Notes: a model not told the origin generated them from the sequence alone. Counted from the first letter of the stretch, positions 35,550-44,406 are shown. The stretch: 64,000 nt of DNA from Lachnospiraceae bacterium UBA3804 (GCA_002368665.1 DFEK01000009.1:41194-105193), one strand, 5' to 3'. Program-made: numbers and translations.

Positions 35550-35650
35550 TTTTCATGCCCCTTTCTCTTTGTAAAACCGCCTACATACAATATACGGATC
35601 AGAGACTTGTTTTTATTGGAAAATTCAAAAATATCTTTACACTGCTCTTC

Positions 35651-35679
35651 TTGACATACACTTCATCCGGAAATACTAT
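35651..35679 (+). promoter_or_regulatory. Promoter for the PAF-acetylhydrolase-like gene
   Basis: TTGACA (35651-35656), 17-bp spacer, TACTAT (35674-35679), 32 bp before the start codon. Confidence 0.65.
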
Positions 35680-35711
35680 TAGTTCATATCAACGAATCGG
35701 GGGATAAAAGC

Positions 35712-36872
35712 ATGACCAAACGACCCTCTCCCACGGGAGAATACGCTGTCGGAACATGCACATATACCGTCTATAATGACAGAGAAGAAGTTCTTGCACC
35801 CGGAACCATGCGAAGCATCTCGGCAAGGCTTTATTACCCTGTGTCCGGGAAATCCGTCAAAGGCATGGCGATGACGCGCTATATGTCAAGGAATGTTGCC
35901 AAGGGTCTGGCCAAATCCGTACATGCCCCCATCAATTATGATAAAAGAGAAGCAACCGGCGATAATGTCTCGGAATGTTATACGGATGCACCTGTGATTG
36001 GCGGAGTGAAATTTCCGCTGGTCGTTTTCAGTCACGGCTATTTTGCCTATCGTGAATCCAATGCCTTTCTCTGCATTGAACTTGCATCACATGGTTACGT
36101 CGTCCTTTGCATAGGACATCCTCTCGAAGCCTGCTGTACCGAATTTGATGACGGAAGTTTCATTTTCTCCCTCAAAGGATTAAGCAATAAACAATACGAA
36201 CCCTTTCTTGGCGGAATAATCCATGCCATGAAACTGACGCATAATAAAAAAGGCACCGAACGCGAACTTGCGGCGCAGTTTGACGAATTGCAGCGCAGTT
36301 ATTGTAAATTCTTAATGAGTAGAGTACCTGAATGGGAGAAAGACACGCTCAGCGCGGTTGCGTATGCGAAAGAGCATTATGCGGATCTGATTGATTTTAC
36401 TCCCGGCATTGCCGTTACCGGCCATTCATTCGGCGGTGCGACGGCCTACGCACTCTGCCAGCATAATTCGGAATATGTCTGCGGCGTCAATCTTGATGGC
36501 ATGCTGCTCGGTGACTACAAAGACATGATCATGACCAAGCCCTTCCTGCAAATCTGCTGCAAGGGCAATTACTGTGCGGAAACGAAGAGCCTTATCGATC
36601 ACTCGGCGCCCGTGTACCTTGCAAAGTTTGAGGGCATGCAACACCTTGGTTTCACCGACATGAAACACATGATGGCGATCAGGGCGCTCACCGGTAAACT
36701 GAACGCCGACATTGCCTTCGAAAACATACGTAAGCTCCATCTTGAATTCTTTGAAGCATACTTTAGAAAATCAAAAGAGTACCCCGATTTTGAAAGCAAT
36801 GAGGCAGTTACCGTGAAGGTGTATGAACCGGATGTCCCGATGCCGTCTCCCTCATCTTCCAGTTCCTGTTGA
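35712..36872 (+). CDS. Alpha/beta hydrolase, PAF-acetylhydrolase-like
   Basis: 386 residues, no signal peptide. The oxyanion region LVVFSHGYFAYRE and the nucleophile elbow VTGHSFGGATAYALC (Gly-His-Ser-Phe-Gly), with a later His in GMQHLGFTDMKHM, fit the platelet-activating-factor acetylhydrolase branch of alpha/beta hydrolases. The likely reaction is ester hydrolysis of a lipid or short-chain ester; the substrate is unknown. The tail ends in a Ser-rich stretch (PSPSSSSSC). The last 65 bp overlap the 3' end of the opposite-strand esterase gene. ATG preceded by CGGGGG. Confidence 0.87.
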   Translation: MTKRPSPTGEYAVGTCTYTVYNDREEVLAPGTMRSISARLYYPVSGKSVKGMAMTRYMSRNVAKGLAKSVHAPINYDKREATGDNVSECYTDAPVIGGVKFPLVVFSHGYFAYRESNAFLCIELASHGYVVLCIGHPLEACCTEFDDGSFIFSLKGLSNKQYEPFLGGIIHAMKLTHNKKGTERELAAQFDELQRSYCKFLMSRVPEWEKDTLSAVAYAKEHYADLIDFTPGIAVTGHSFGGATAYALCQHNSEYVCGVNLDGMLLGDYKDMIMTKPFLQICCKGNYCAETKSLIDHSAPVYLAKFEGMQHLGFTDMKHMMAIRALTGKLNADIAFENIRKLHLEFFEAYFRKSKEYPDFESNEAVTVKVYEPDVPMPSPSSSSSC

Positions 36873-37590
36873 TCAAATATGCAAAACCTTTCGCCATCCT
36901 TACCTCCGGCTCTGCGAAATGATTTCCTTCGTTCCACTCTAACGTCACGTCCGTCACCGTATCATAGTATTCGGCAAGTTCACGGATGCAGTTTCCTACG
37001 GACGCAAGAGTTCTGTTCTTTGTTTTTTCCTCTTTATCACCAAGGCTTAAATAAATGTAGTCCGCGTTGATTTCATTTTCTTTGGCATATTCCGTAAAGC
37101 CGGGAAACCATACCGACGGAGAAGCAGCGGCAATTCTTTCAAACACATTGGTCTTATAAGCGCTGTAAAGGGCAAACAGCCCCGCCAAAGAATAACCGCC
37201 TAAAATATATCGTCTTTTATCGTCTTCTTCCGCATTTGCCTCAAATATAACGTTATTCAAAACCCACGACAGGGTTTCATCGGCGCCTGATCCAAAGTCC
37301 TCATTTCCGTATACCGACGGTGCTTTCCAGGGCGACAAATCCTTATTCCAATCATCAACACACACAGCAATTAAACCAAAGTCCCTGTCGGTTAATCCCC
37401 TGATCAGATCTACTTCGTGTTCCATCGAAGATAATTCACGTTCATCTACCAATTGTATCAATACAATATTTGATTTTTCGTTTCCAAATCGTGTAATTTT
37501 CATCGCTGTTTTTTCAGTCTTTCCAGTTCCTCTTCGAACAAACTCAAAGAAGTGAATCAACTCTTTCGGGGTTGGCTGAGCTCCTGCCAA
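36808..37590 (-). CDS. Alpha/beta hydrolase, esterase-like
   Basis: Up to 260 residues. ILGGYSLAGLFALYSAY carries the nucleophile elbow (Gly-Tyr-Ser-Leu-Ala) and is followed by the AAASPSVWFPGF block typical of siderophore-esterase/esterase-D-like enzymes; a C-terminal WNEGNHFAEPE supplies a candidate catalytic His. The start is unsure: the frame opens at a TTG (37590), and the first ATG is at 37503 (MKITRFGNEKSN), just before the conserved core. The 29-residue N-terminal extension looks like real coding sequence but lacks a ribosome binding site. It converges on the PAF-acetylhydrolase-like gene with a 65-bp overlap. Confidence 0.8.
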   Translation of the reverse strand: MAGAQPTPKELIHFFEFVRRGTGKTEKTAMKITRFGNEKSNIVLIQLVDERELSSMEHEVDLIRGLTDRDFGLIAVCVDDWNKDLSPWKAPSVYGNEDFGSGADETLSWVLNNVIFEANAEEDDKRRYILGGYSLAGLFALYSAYKTNVFERIAAASPSVWFPGFTEYAKENEINADYIYLSLGDKEEKTKNRTLASVGNCIRELAEYYDTVTDVTLEWNEGNHFAEPEVRMAKGFAYLINRNWKMRETASGHPVHTPSR

Positions 37591-37622
37591 AACTTCATAG
37601 TATAATTTTGCTTGTCAATGGA

Positions 37623-38240
37623 TTACCTAATAAAATTCGTCCACTGATGCTCTTCTTTTTCGGGAAGACCGAATTTCTCTTTGCCAAGTGCAATACTCTT
37701 CATCAGGAAAGACATGTTTCTCGCAAGAACCCGCAATGTCTGAAGACCTTCCGAATCCTGCTCCGCCTGGCCTTTTTCGGCACCGTGAAGGCTGTTCCAG
37801 TATTGGCTGGAGGCAACCGGCATTCCGCTGATGGTAAAGTATTTGTTGAGTTCATCATAGGTGGCACTGCAGCCGCCTCTTCTTGCCACTGCAACGGATG
37901 CTCCGACCTTCATCGTTTTATCGAAATGAGAGCTGTAGAAAAGTCTGTCCAGGCACGAAATCAGCGTACCGTTTGCCGAAGCATAATAAACAGGCGATGC
38001 AATCACCAAACCGTCAGCCTCCTCAAAAGCTGCAGCGATTTCATTTACCGGATCGTTAAAAACACATTTCCCGGTTTCCGCACATGAACCGCATGAAACG
38101 CAGCCGCGCACATTTTTGTTTCCGATCTGAAACACCGTCGTTTCAATGCCTTCCTCATCAAAGATCTTAACCATCTCATTTACTCCCACTGTCGTGTTTC
38201 CACCCACTCTGGGGCTTCCGTTAATAATAACTACTTTCAT
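37623..38240 (-). CDS. Flavodoxin-family NAD(P)H-dependent FMN/iron-sulfur flavoprotein
   Basis: 205 residues. MKVVIINGSPRVGGNT binds FMN phosphate, and VRGCVSCGSCAETGKC is the cysteine motif of the iron-sulfur flavoprotein (Isf-like) group, with ASPVYYASANGTLISCLDRL in the flavin pocket. It probably transfers electrons or reduces quinone/azo-type acceptors using FMN. It follows the DUF3021 gene by 28 bp on the same strand and may be the last gene of the ABC-LytTR unit. Confidence 0.88.
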   Translation of the reverse strand: MKVVIINGSPRVGGNTTVGVNEMVKIFDEEGIETTVFQIGNKNVRGCVSCGSCAETGKCVFNDPVNEIAAAFEEADGLVIASPVYYASANGTLISCLDRLFYSSHFDKTMKVGASVAVARRGGCSATYDELNKYFTISGMPVASSQYWNSLHGAEKGQAEQDSEGLQTLRVLARNMSFLMKSIALGKEKFGLPEKEEHQWTNFIR

Positions 38241-38268
38241 ATGTTCCTCCTTTTTGCGAAATCATTCC

Positions 38269-38739
38269 TTAATTATTTTGATATTTCTCCAGTGCTTTCT
38301 CCATCTTCTTATCTTCTGCTTTTTCCTTAAGCTTGCTTACTCCGATGGCAATTGCCGAGCAGATGGCAAACGATATAAAGAAACCGACCCACGCAAGCAC
38401 GTCACTTAAGGGAAACCACTTAAACAGTGCGACATATCCGGCAATAATACCGGTGGTAATCACAAAAAAGCAGATATTTCTTGCAATTAAAGGCATGTAC
38501 TTAATCAGACCGTCAGTAAAGAAAATATTCCTAAGAATCGTAATCAACGTCGACAAAGACAGAAGCTGCAGTATCGTGCCGGTTGCAAGGCCCCGGCTGC
38601 CAAGGGCAAACAGAGAAGAATACTCTTTCGCAGATTCTCCGATAATGAGACCAAAGACAACAAAAATGACAATAATAATGCCGAATGTGGTAAATAACTG
38701 GCTGATATAATGAAAAATCGTTTTCTTCTCTTCCATCAC
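38269..38739 (-). CDS. DUF3021 membrane protein, LytTR partner
   Basis: 156 residues with four hydrophobic segments and a charged C-terminal tail (KLKEKAEDKKMEKALEKY). The layout matches DUF3021 proteins, which are commonly encoded next to a stand-alone LytTR regulator. In streptococcal LytTR regulatory systems a small membrane protein of this kind inhibits its regulator. Start overlaps the LytTR stop by 4 bp. The inhibitor role is inferred from family context. Confidence 0.82.
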   Translation of the reverse strand: MMEEKKTIFHYISQLFTTFGIIIVIFVVFGLIIGESAKEYSSLFALGSRGLATGTILQLLSLSTLITILRNIFFTDGLIKYMPLIARNICFFVITTGIIAGYVALFKWFPLSDVLAWVGFFISFAICSAIAIGVSKLKEKAEDKKMEKALEKYQNN

Positions 38740-39176
38740 TTTACTCCCAATCTCTTTCTAAGTTCATCCGAGTACATGCGCGAAACCACAATCTGTTCAC
38801 CGTTCAGAAGCGTTACACGGATCTTTCTGTTGATATCGGCTTTGAGGCTTTTCACCTTCTTGAGATTCAGTAACCCCTGCTTGGAAATCCGGATAAAATC
38901 ACGCTGCGAAAGCTGGTTTTCAAACTCATAAAGTTTCAACCCGGACTCATAGGTTTCGTCTTCGGTGTAGACGAAGGTCGAACGTTCCACAGCCTCGATA
39001 TAAAGGATTGTGCTTGCGTCAAGCAGCACGGTCTCATCGTCTTTTTTTACCGGAATCTGCATATCCACGATGCGGATCAATGACACAATTCGCTCGACTT
39101 CGGGAGTCAGAGCGGGGGTTGTGACTTTTACGCCGATATCGGGGTATTTCTCATCAATGTCTATTTCAATCTTCAT
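38736..39176 (-). CDS. Stand-alone LytTR DNA-binding regulator
   Basis: 146 residues without a receiver domain. The LytTR domain covers about 48-146: ILYIEAVERSTFVYTEDE, the FIRISKQGLLNLKKV block and QIVVSRMYSDELRKRLG. The N-terminal 45 residues (KIEIDIDEKYPDIGVKV) are the short lead typical of the DUF3021-linked group. It likely controls its own operon through the direct repeat at 40714-40746. It directly abuts the ABC permease gene. Confidence 0.9.
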   Translation of the reverse strand: MKIEIDIDEKYPDIGVKVTTPALTPEVERIVSLIRIVDMQIPVKKDDETVLLDASTILYIEAVERSTFVYTEDETYESGLKLYEFENQLSQRDFIRISKQGLLNLKKVKSLKADINRKIRVTLLNGEQIVVSRMYSDELRKRLGVK

Positions 39177-39863
39177 TCAATCCAGTCCTTTTCTTTGGTA
39201 TGCAAAGATAAACGCACCAAGCAATACGATGGCATTTGCAAAGATAATCATTACGCTTGCGTGGCTGATTTCCCGGGGATTCATTCCGTCAAGTATCTCT
39301 TTCAACTGCAGTGTATAGAATATTTTGGCCACCTTGCGGATGGTGTCGTTGAACATCGCAAGCATCGGTGCAAAGGCCAAAATCAGCATAACCGGCATGG
39401 TCAGGGAGGTTGCCATCATCAGGTTTCTGGCAAAAGTACCAATGGCTGCCCCTGCCAAAATGGAAATCATAAAACCGATACCCATGATTCCAAGAAATGC
39501 AGGACGCCTATCTTGGGTAACTCCCATCATCATTACCATAGCACCAATCATGCAAAGTGTCCAAACATAAATGCCGACACCGAGCAGATACTCAAAGGGA
39601 CGGACATTGGCCATCATGAGTACACGCAGGGTATTCTTCTCCTTTTCTTCCGCAATGATGGATGCGGTCGCGGTCAGAGGCGCCATGCCGATATACATCA
39701 CGGCAAACAGTTTCGTAAAGAACATCTCCTGCATTCCTTCGATATGAATTGCATTCTCCATGACGACGGTAAGAACCGGAAAAAGGATGAACTGGATGAG
39801 AATGGTCTTATTTTTTAATGTATCTGCGAGTTGTTTGCGAATAATTACAAGTATGTTTTTCAT
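39177..39863 (-). CDS. ABC-2 type transporter permease
   Basis: 228 residues with about six hydrophobic segments and the ABC-2 pattern EEKEKNTLRVLMMANVRPFEYLLG between helices two and three. It pairs with the ATPase gene immediately upstream. Substrate is unknown; self-protection against antimicrobial peptides or export of a signal are common for LytTR-linked exporters. Confidence 0.88.
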   Translation of the reverse strand: MKNILVIIRKQLADTLKNKTILIQFILFPVLTVVMENAIHIEGMQEMFFTKLFAVMYIGMAPLTATASIIAEEKEKNTLRVLMMANVRPFEYLLGVGIYVWTLCMIGAMVMMMGVTQDRRPAFLGIMGIGFMISILAGAAIGTFARNLMMATSLTMPVMLILAFAPMLAMFNDTIRKVAKIFYTLQLKEILDGMNPREISHASVMIIFANAIVLLGAFIFAYQRKGLD

Positions 39864-40649
39864 TTAGATTTCCTCCCTCGCTTCTTTCCCGGTGATATCC
39901 AGAAAAACCGCTTCCAAAATATCTGCGTAAGACGGTTCGATGTGGATTCTTCCCTCCGCTTCGTACCTGCGGCAGATCTCGACGGGGTTCCCTTCTTCGG
40001 CTATTTTGCCATTGTTTAAGAAGAAAACTTTATCGCAGAGTCTTGCAGCTTCTTCCATGTTGTGAGTGGTCAGGAAAATCGTCGCGCCTTCCTTTTTCTT
40101 CTCTTCGATGATTCGGCATACTGCTCTTGCGGACTTCGGATCAAGGCCGCTTGTGGGTTCATCGAGAAAAATGATGTCCGGATTATGCATGAAAACTCTT
40201 GCCAGCTGTAATCTTGATTTCATGCCCTTTGAGAGATTCATCACACTACATCTGTAGGCCTCTTCCAAACCAACGCTTTGCATAGCCGGACGTATTTTAC
40301 TGTGAGGAACACCATATATATCCGCAAAAACCTTCAGATTTCCGACACAGCTTAAGCGTTCGTACAGACCAAAATTGTCCATCAAAATTCCAAATCGGAG
40401 TTTGTCCCTGCCGGTAAGATTGCGTGCCTCTGTGCCGGCGTTTTCGTCTGCCCCGCCCTCTTCATTGAAGACGCGGACCGAACCGCCGTCATAGCTTAAT
40501 TGACCTGTGAGAATTTTAATCATTGTGGTTTTGCCGGCTCCCGAAGGACCGAGAAGTCCCACGATGCTTCCCCGGGGAACATCGAAGGATATATTGTTAA
40601 GGACCCGTTTATCGCGGAAAGATTTGCTTAAGTTCGAAACGTGAATCAT
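39864..40649 (-). CDS. ABC transporter ATP-binding protein
   Basis: 261 residues. Walker A GPSGAGKTTMIKIL, signature NLSKGMKSRLQLARVF, Walker B IIFLDEPTSGLDPKSA and the switch His in FLTTHNMEEAA are all present. A short Gly/Glu-rich insertion (NEEGGADENAGTEARN) lies between Walker A and the Q-loop. The frame runs back to 40868, but ATG at 40649 follows AAAAGGAGG and begins the domain, so it is the start. It is the first gene of the ABC-LytTR-DUF3021 operon. Confidence 0.93.
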   Translation of the reverse strand: MIHVSNLSKSFRDKRVLNNISFDVPRGSIVGLLGPSGAGKTTMIKILTGQLSYDGGSVRVFNEEGGADENAGTEARNLTGRDKLRFGILMDNFGLYERLSCVGNLKVFADIYGVPHSKIRPAMQSVGLEEAYRCSVMNLSKGMKSRLQLARVFMHNPDIIFLDEPTSGLDPKSARAVCRIIEEKKKEGATIFLTTHNMEEAARLCDKVFFLNNGKIAEEGNPVEICRRYEAEGRIHIEPSYADILEAVFLDITGKEAREEI

Positions 40650-40713
40650 ATGTCGTCCTCCTTTTCGTTGACACCAAAATATCAGTGTTTGAAAAGAAGG
40701 ACAACAGGCTTTA

Positions 40714-40746
40714 ACGCAAGTTGCCTTAATTGTTACGCAAGTTGCC
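40714..40746. promoter_or_regulatory. 21-bp-spaced direct repeat, candidate LytTR site
   Basis: ACGCAAGTTGCC occurs at 40714-40725 and 40735-40746, exactly 21 bp apart (two helical turns), upstream of a weak minus-strand promoter (TTGTCC, 17 bp, TATTTT). LytTR proteins bind paired direct repeats with this spacing, so autoregulation of the ABC-LytTR operon is likely. It could also act on the plus-strand lipoprotein gene. Confidence 0.6.
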
Positions 40747-40834
40747 CAAACACCCCATAAAAATACCCCGTTCCATTCGTTATAAATATATAAGGGCGTA
40801 AAACACTGCCTGTGAAATCGAAAGGATACATCAT

Positions 40835-41545
40835 ATGAAAAAGACAAAAAATCTCCTGTTATCTGCATTCTTACTGCTTTCGGTACTTGTTTTGTCCGGA
40901 TGCCGAACCGTACTGGTGAAAAATCCCTTAAGCAAAAACGGAGGGGGCATTAAGGTGCCGACCGTAAATACTACCGCGAACACGGCATTTAAACCGATCG
41001 TTTTGGAATCGGCAGGAAGTCATTCCTATTATTCAAATGATTTTTATAAGGATAAAAATCTGGATGCCAAATCGAAGAAAGCAGTGGAAAGAGATATTTT
41101 GAAAGCAGACAAGTCTCTTAACGATGATGTTTATATTACCGGATTTAACAGCCTGTATTCCACAAAGGATTTTCGCTTGTTTGGCTGTCTTATACTGGAT
41201 GGTGTCGTATATGAAGATTACCGGATGTGTGCGGAAGATAACGGAAACGGGATATGCTGGCGCGCAGTCGATCCAACCAAGACCGTTCCCACCTTTGATC
41301 TGTCGGGAGTCGCTGTTCCGTCAGAATTTTACAGTTTTGTTTATGAAAAAGCAGAAGCGCATGTGAATGAAATAATGATGGCAGGAAGCAATACACCGAT
41401 CACCGGCACTTATATCTTAATGGTGGATCCTTCCGGAGAACTTTATTACCGGTTCAATATCTGCGAATACAGCCATATAAATATAAATGCCAAAACCGGG
41501 CACATCATGGAAGAATATTACTGGAACGGAGTATATATAGATTAA
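40835..41545 (+). CDS. Hypothetical lipoprotein
   Basis: 236 residues. Signal with lipobox VLSGC near residue 23. The mature protein has a Lys-rich helix (KDKNLDAKSKKAVERDILKA) followed by strands ending YRFNICEYSHININAKTG. No known domain. The ATG has GAAAGGA upstream. Its promoter region (TATAAATATATAAGG near 40780) adjoins the LytTR repeat, so it may be co-regulated with the divergent ABC operon. Confidence 0.78.
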   Translation: MKKTKNLLLSAFLLLSVLVLSGCRTVLVKNPLSKNGGGIKVPTVNTTANTAFKPIVLESAGSHSYYSNDFYKDKNLDAKSKKAVERDILKADKSLNDDVYITGFNSLYSTKDFRLFGCLILDGVVYEDYRMCAEDNGNGICWRAVDPTKTVPTFDLSGVAVPSEFYSFVYEKAEAHVNEIMMAGSNTPITGTYILMVDPSGELYYRFNICEYSHININAKTGHIMEEYYWNGVYID

Positions 41546-41595
41546 AAAGGGCAGACTGAGTTTACGGAAAGCTCAACAGTTCTATGAACATTTGA

Positions 41596-41688
41596 CATCT
41601 TTACATGCCCACTCTTTCGCCAATTCAATATCCTCTATGCAGTAGAATCCCTGCCCGTAATCATTCGTACTGCTTCCAAATCCAAAAA
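41596..41688 (-). pseudogene. 93-bp fragment of a DUF3990 gene
   Basis: These 93 bases match 47800-47892, inside the DUF3990 gene, with one difference (A at 41637, G at 47841), in the same orientation and exactly 6204 bp apart. It corresponds to the N-terminal coding part (from just after the YHGSEKK start region to the EWACKD block). No start or remaining gene is present. The near-identity shows a recent duplication or the remnant of a second copy removed by deletion. The rest of the 41546-41759 gap holds only the neighbouring terminator. Confidence 0.85.
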
Positions 41689-41715
41689 AGAAAGCGCCTC
41701 GCATTGAGACGCTTT
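41683..41715 (-). terminator. Terminator of the 41760-42572 lipoprotein gene
   Basis: On the minus strand AAAGCG and CGCTTT arms (with GAG/CTC inside) form a hairpin followed by CTTTTTTGG. The T-tract lies at the edge of the duplicated DUF3990 fragment. Confidence 0.65.
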
Positions 41716-41759
41716 ACAAGATGTTCGTAATTAAGGCTGATTCAAAACTTTTTTCTATT

Positions 41760-42572
41760 TCATTCATCCAAGATAATCAATTCTCCACCTTCTCCTTCGA
41801 TAACTTTGGTAGAATTATTATCTGCATTGCCGAAATCTGAATTATCCGAATTCTCCTTATTATCTATAGTATTCATGTCGGGCAAATCGTGCGGAAATCC
41901 GGAAACATTGGTATCAAACTTAACTAACTGCCATGCTTGAACATTATTCTCAATTTTTACATTAAATCCCAAATCTTTGGAATAATAATATGTATAACCC
42001 TCGTCATCTGTACCGGTAACCGTATCGACTGCACCTATACCTTCGATTTCAATAGTTTCGTGGTTGTCTGAATAATCATCTAAAATATTCCAAGGCTTTC
42101 CAAAACAATAACTCTGTGGGCTTGCAGGATAAACTCCTTTAAAATACCAGCTGTCCCATCCTTTTTCAACAAAATGTCCGTAAGAAGACCAGTTATAATC
42201 TTCAAGATAATGATAGAAATAGTATTCTTCGCCCGCTCCACCTTGGTTTTGGGTTACATACGCATCATCTTTTAAGCCTTCTACATAGGTCATTACGTCG
42301 TTATTTCTTTTATATTCTGTTTTTGTTTCGTACTCATTTGCGCCCTTAACGTCCGTTCTCCAATACAAATCTACGTTTTCAGGCAAGTTCATCCAGACGT
42401 CGGCCATTCGCATGTCTGGACTTAGTTCTTTTTCGCTGCTTTGAGCAATTGGTTGTTCAGTAGTATTATTATTTTCGCTGATTGTTTTATTCCAGCACCC
42501 GGTTATGGCAAGTATTCCGGTGCTAAGTACCGCTATACACACAAAACGTGTCAATGAATTTCCCTTTATCAC
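41760..42572 (-). CDS. Hypothetical lipoprotein
   Basis: 270 residues. The start is GTG with AGGAGG ten bases upstream. The signal ends in lipobox LAITGC. The mature part has an Asn/Ser-rich linker, a beta-rich domain with many aromatic residues (DYNWSSYGHFVEKGWDSWYF) and an acidic Asn/Asp tail (NKENSDNSDFGNADNNSTK). No family recognised. The codon usage and Asn-rich sequence are more AT-leaning than in neighbouring core genes, in keeping with an accessory region. Confidence 0.75.
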   Translation of the reverse strand: MIKGNSLTRFVCIAVLSTGILAITGCWNKTISENNNTTEQPIAQSSEKELSPDMRMADVWMNLPENVDLYWRTDVKGANEYETKTEYKRNNDVMTYVEGLKDDAYVTQNQGGAGEEYYFYHYLEDYNWSSYGHFVEKGWDSWYFKGVYPASPQSYCFGKPWNILDDYSDNHETIEIEGIGAVDTVTGTDDEGYTYYYSKDLGFNVKIENNVQAWQLVKFDTNVSGFPHDLPDMNTIDNKENSDNSDFGNADNNSTKVIEGEGGELIILDE

Positions 42573-42763
42573 AATTTTTTCCTCCTCTCCAAAGACATTA
42601 TTTGTAATTCATTTATAACATATAGTCATATGATGTTCAATTTATTCTCGATATCTGCATTTTAGAAATTACCATTTTAGCTTAAGTTATATTTAAGGTA
42701 GGCGAGATATGATTGTTTCATCAAAAAGAACGACAAGCTCTTCCGGAGCAGAAAGGATAAAAT

Positions 42764-44278
42764 ATGAAGAAGAAAGATTTAACAAGGGTATTTTCAATAT
42801 TTGCTGCAGCTGCTGTAGTCACATCTCTTGGTGCGTGCAATTCCGTCTCAACCCTTACAGACGCAACGGACACCTCTGAAAATACGGAAAATACAGACGC
42901 TCAAACCTCCGTTATATCAGCTGACGACATTGTGAAGAATTCAGAAATGTCTTCTACTAATGACAGCGAACATGTCATTGAGGTTGATGGGGAAAAAAAA
43001 GAATATTCCAATGTAAAAATAACCAAATCCGGCGATTCCGATCAAGGAGATGAAGCGGATTTCTACGGGGATAATGCTGCTATTTTCGCCACAAACGGTG
43101 CCACTCTATCCTTGAATGAAATGATTATTGACACGAACGGTACACACGCCAATGCTGTTTTCTCATACGGAGAAGGCACAACCGTTAATATCAGCAATTC
43201 CGTCATTACCACATCCGGTAATTGTTCCGGAGGTTTGATGACCACCGGCGGAGGTACTATGAACGCAACAAATCTTTCCGTTCATACCACCGGGAATTCT
43301 TCCGCTGCTATCCGTTCCGACAGAGGCGGTGGAGTCGTTACCGTTACGGGAGGCGAATACACAACGGACGGAACCGGTTCTCCCACTATCTACTCAACAG
43401 CCGATATCACAGTAAACAATGCGGCTCTGACTTCTACAGCCTCTCAGGGCGTCGTTGTTGAAGGTCAAAACAGTGTTACCTTAAATGATGTTGACTTAAC
43501 GGCTGATAACAATACCAAAAACAGCGACAAATCCGATTATTACCAGACGGTTATGATCTATCAGTCCATGTCCGGTGATGCGGACGAAGGAACGGCTTCC
43601 TTTACCATGAACGGCGGTTCGATCACCAATAAAAACGGAGATGTATTCTTTGTAAATAATACCGTAGCAAACATAAATTTAAGTGATGTCCAGGTTATCA
43701 ATCAGGATGAAGACGGGGTATTTCTCCGGGCAGAAGCAGCCGGATGGGGATCCGAGGGGAGTAACGGCGGAAACGTCAATTTAACCATCTCCAATCAAGT
43801 GTTAGAGGGTGACATGGTTGTAGATGAAATATCTGGTCTGAATTTTACGATAACCGACAACTCTTCCTACTTCGGAGTCATTAACGGAGAAAATGAAGGA
43901 AATGTCTATGTGGAAATAGAAGACGGTTCAACCTGGGATTTAACCGGCGACTCCTATGTTACATCCCTTACCTGCGGCGAGAATGCTGTCCGTCTGAATG
44001 GATATAAACTCTATGTAGATGGAGTGGAATACAAAGAAGGAAGTGCTTCCTCCGGCAGCAAGGTTGAATTTATGGTTTCAACTGGCGGACACGGCGCAAA
44101 CGGTGATGTCGGAAAACCTGAAGAAGGCGGTGCTCCCGGCAGAGACGGCGAAGCACCACTGGAAAAACCGGACGGAAATGGCGGCCCCGGAATGGACGGG
44201 AATGCACCTCCGGAGAAGCCGGACGGAAATGGCGGCCCCGAAATGGATGGTAAAACGCCTCCCGATAAACCGGAATAA
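42764..44278 (+). CDS. Secreted beta-helix lipoprotein with collagen-like tail
   Basis: 504 residues. The signal ends with SLGAC (lipobox-like). Residues 60-430 are short Thr/Ser/Asn/Gly-rich beta repeats (GGLMTTGGGTMNATNLSV, GGGVVTVTGGEYTTDGTGS), a likely right-handed beta-helix as in carbohydrate-binding surface proteins of the DUF4353 type. The C-terminal 65 residues are a Pro/Gly/Asp tail with repeated EKPDGNGGP-x-MDG units. A surface adhesin or glycan-binding role is plausible but unproven. The ATG follows AAAGGA. It stands alone between two minus-strand genes. Confidence 0.78.
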   Translation: MKKKDLTRVFSIFAAAAVVTSLGACNSVSTLTDATDTSENTENTDAQTSVISADDIVKNSEMSSTNDSEHVIEVDGEKKEYSNVKITKSGDSDQGDEADFYGDNAAIFATNGATLSLNEMIIDTNGTHANAVFSYGEGTTVNISNSVITTSGNCSGGLMTTGGGTMNATNLSVHTTGNSSAAIRSDRGGGVVTVTGGEYTTDGTGSPTIYSTADITVNNAALTSTASQGVVVEGQNSVTLNDVDLTADNNTKNSDKSDYYQTVMIYQSMSGDADEGTASFTMNGGSITNKNGDVFFVNNTVANINLSDVQVINQDEDGVFLRAEAAGWGSEGSNGGNVNLTISNQVLEGDMVVDEISGLNFTITDNSSYFGVINGENEGNVYVEIEDGSTWDLTGDSYVTSLTCGENAVRLNGYKLYVDGVEYKEGSASSGSKVEFMVSTGGHGANGDVGKPEEGGAPGRDGEAPLEKPDGNGGPGMDGNAPPEKPDGNGGPEMDGKTPPDKPE

Positions 44279-44377
44279 CATATAATCACCCTCCTCATTC
44301 TTTTTTCGTATTATATCGGATTCTGTCTTTTTATATTGCCCCTCCTTCCACTATGGGAAATGTATTTTTTACGAATA

Positions 44378-44406
44378 AAAAACAGCGGTCAAAAGCCGCT
44401 GTTTTT
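44378..44406. terminator. Bidirectional terminator in a 524-bp gap
   Basis: AAAAACAGCGG-TCAAAAG-CCGCTGTTTTT, an 11-bp stem. It ends the beta-helix gene (and could work in reverse). The rest of the gap 44279-44802 is AT-rich; a minus-strand 72-codon frame (44389-44607, TTG start, no ribosome binding site) is not convincing, and I see nothing else in it. Confidence 0.8.

Noticed and set aside
37504..37580. A short interrupted minus-strand frame ending FEEELERLKKQR before the esterase core
   Set aside because: It contains an internal stop and overlaps the esterase N-terminal extension; no independent evidence for a gene.
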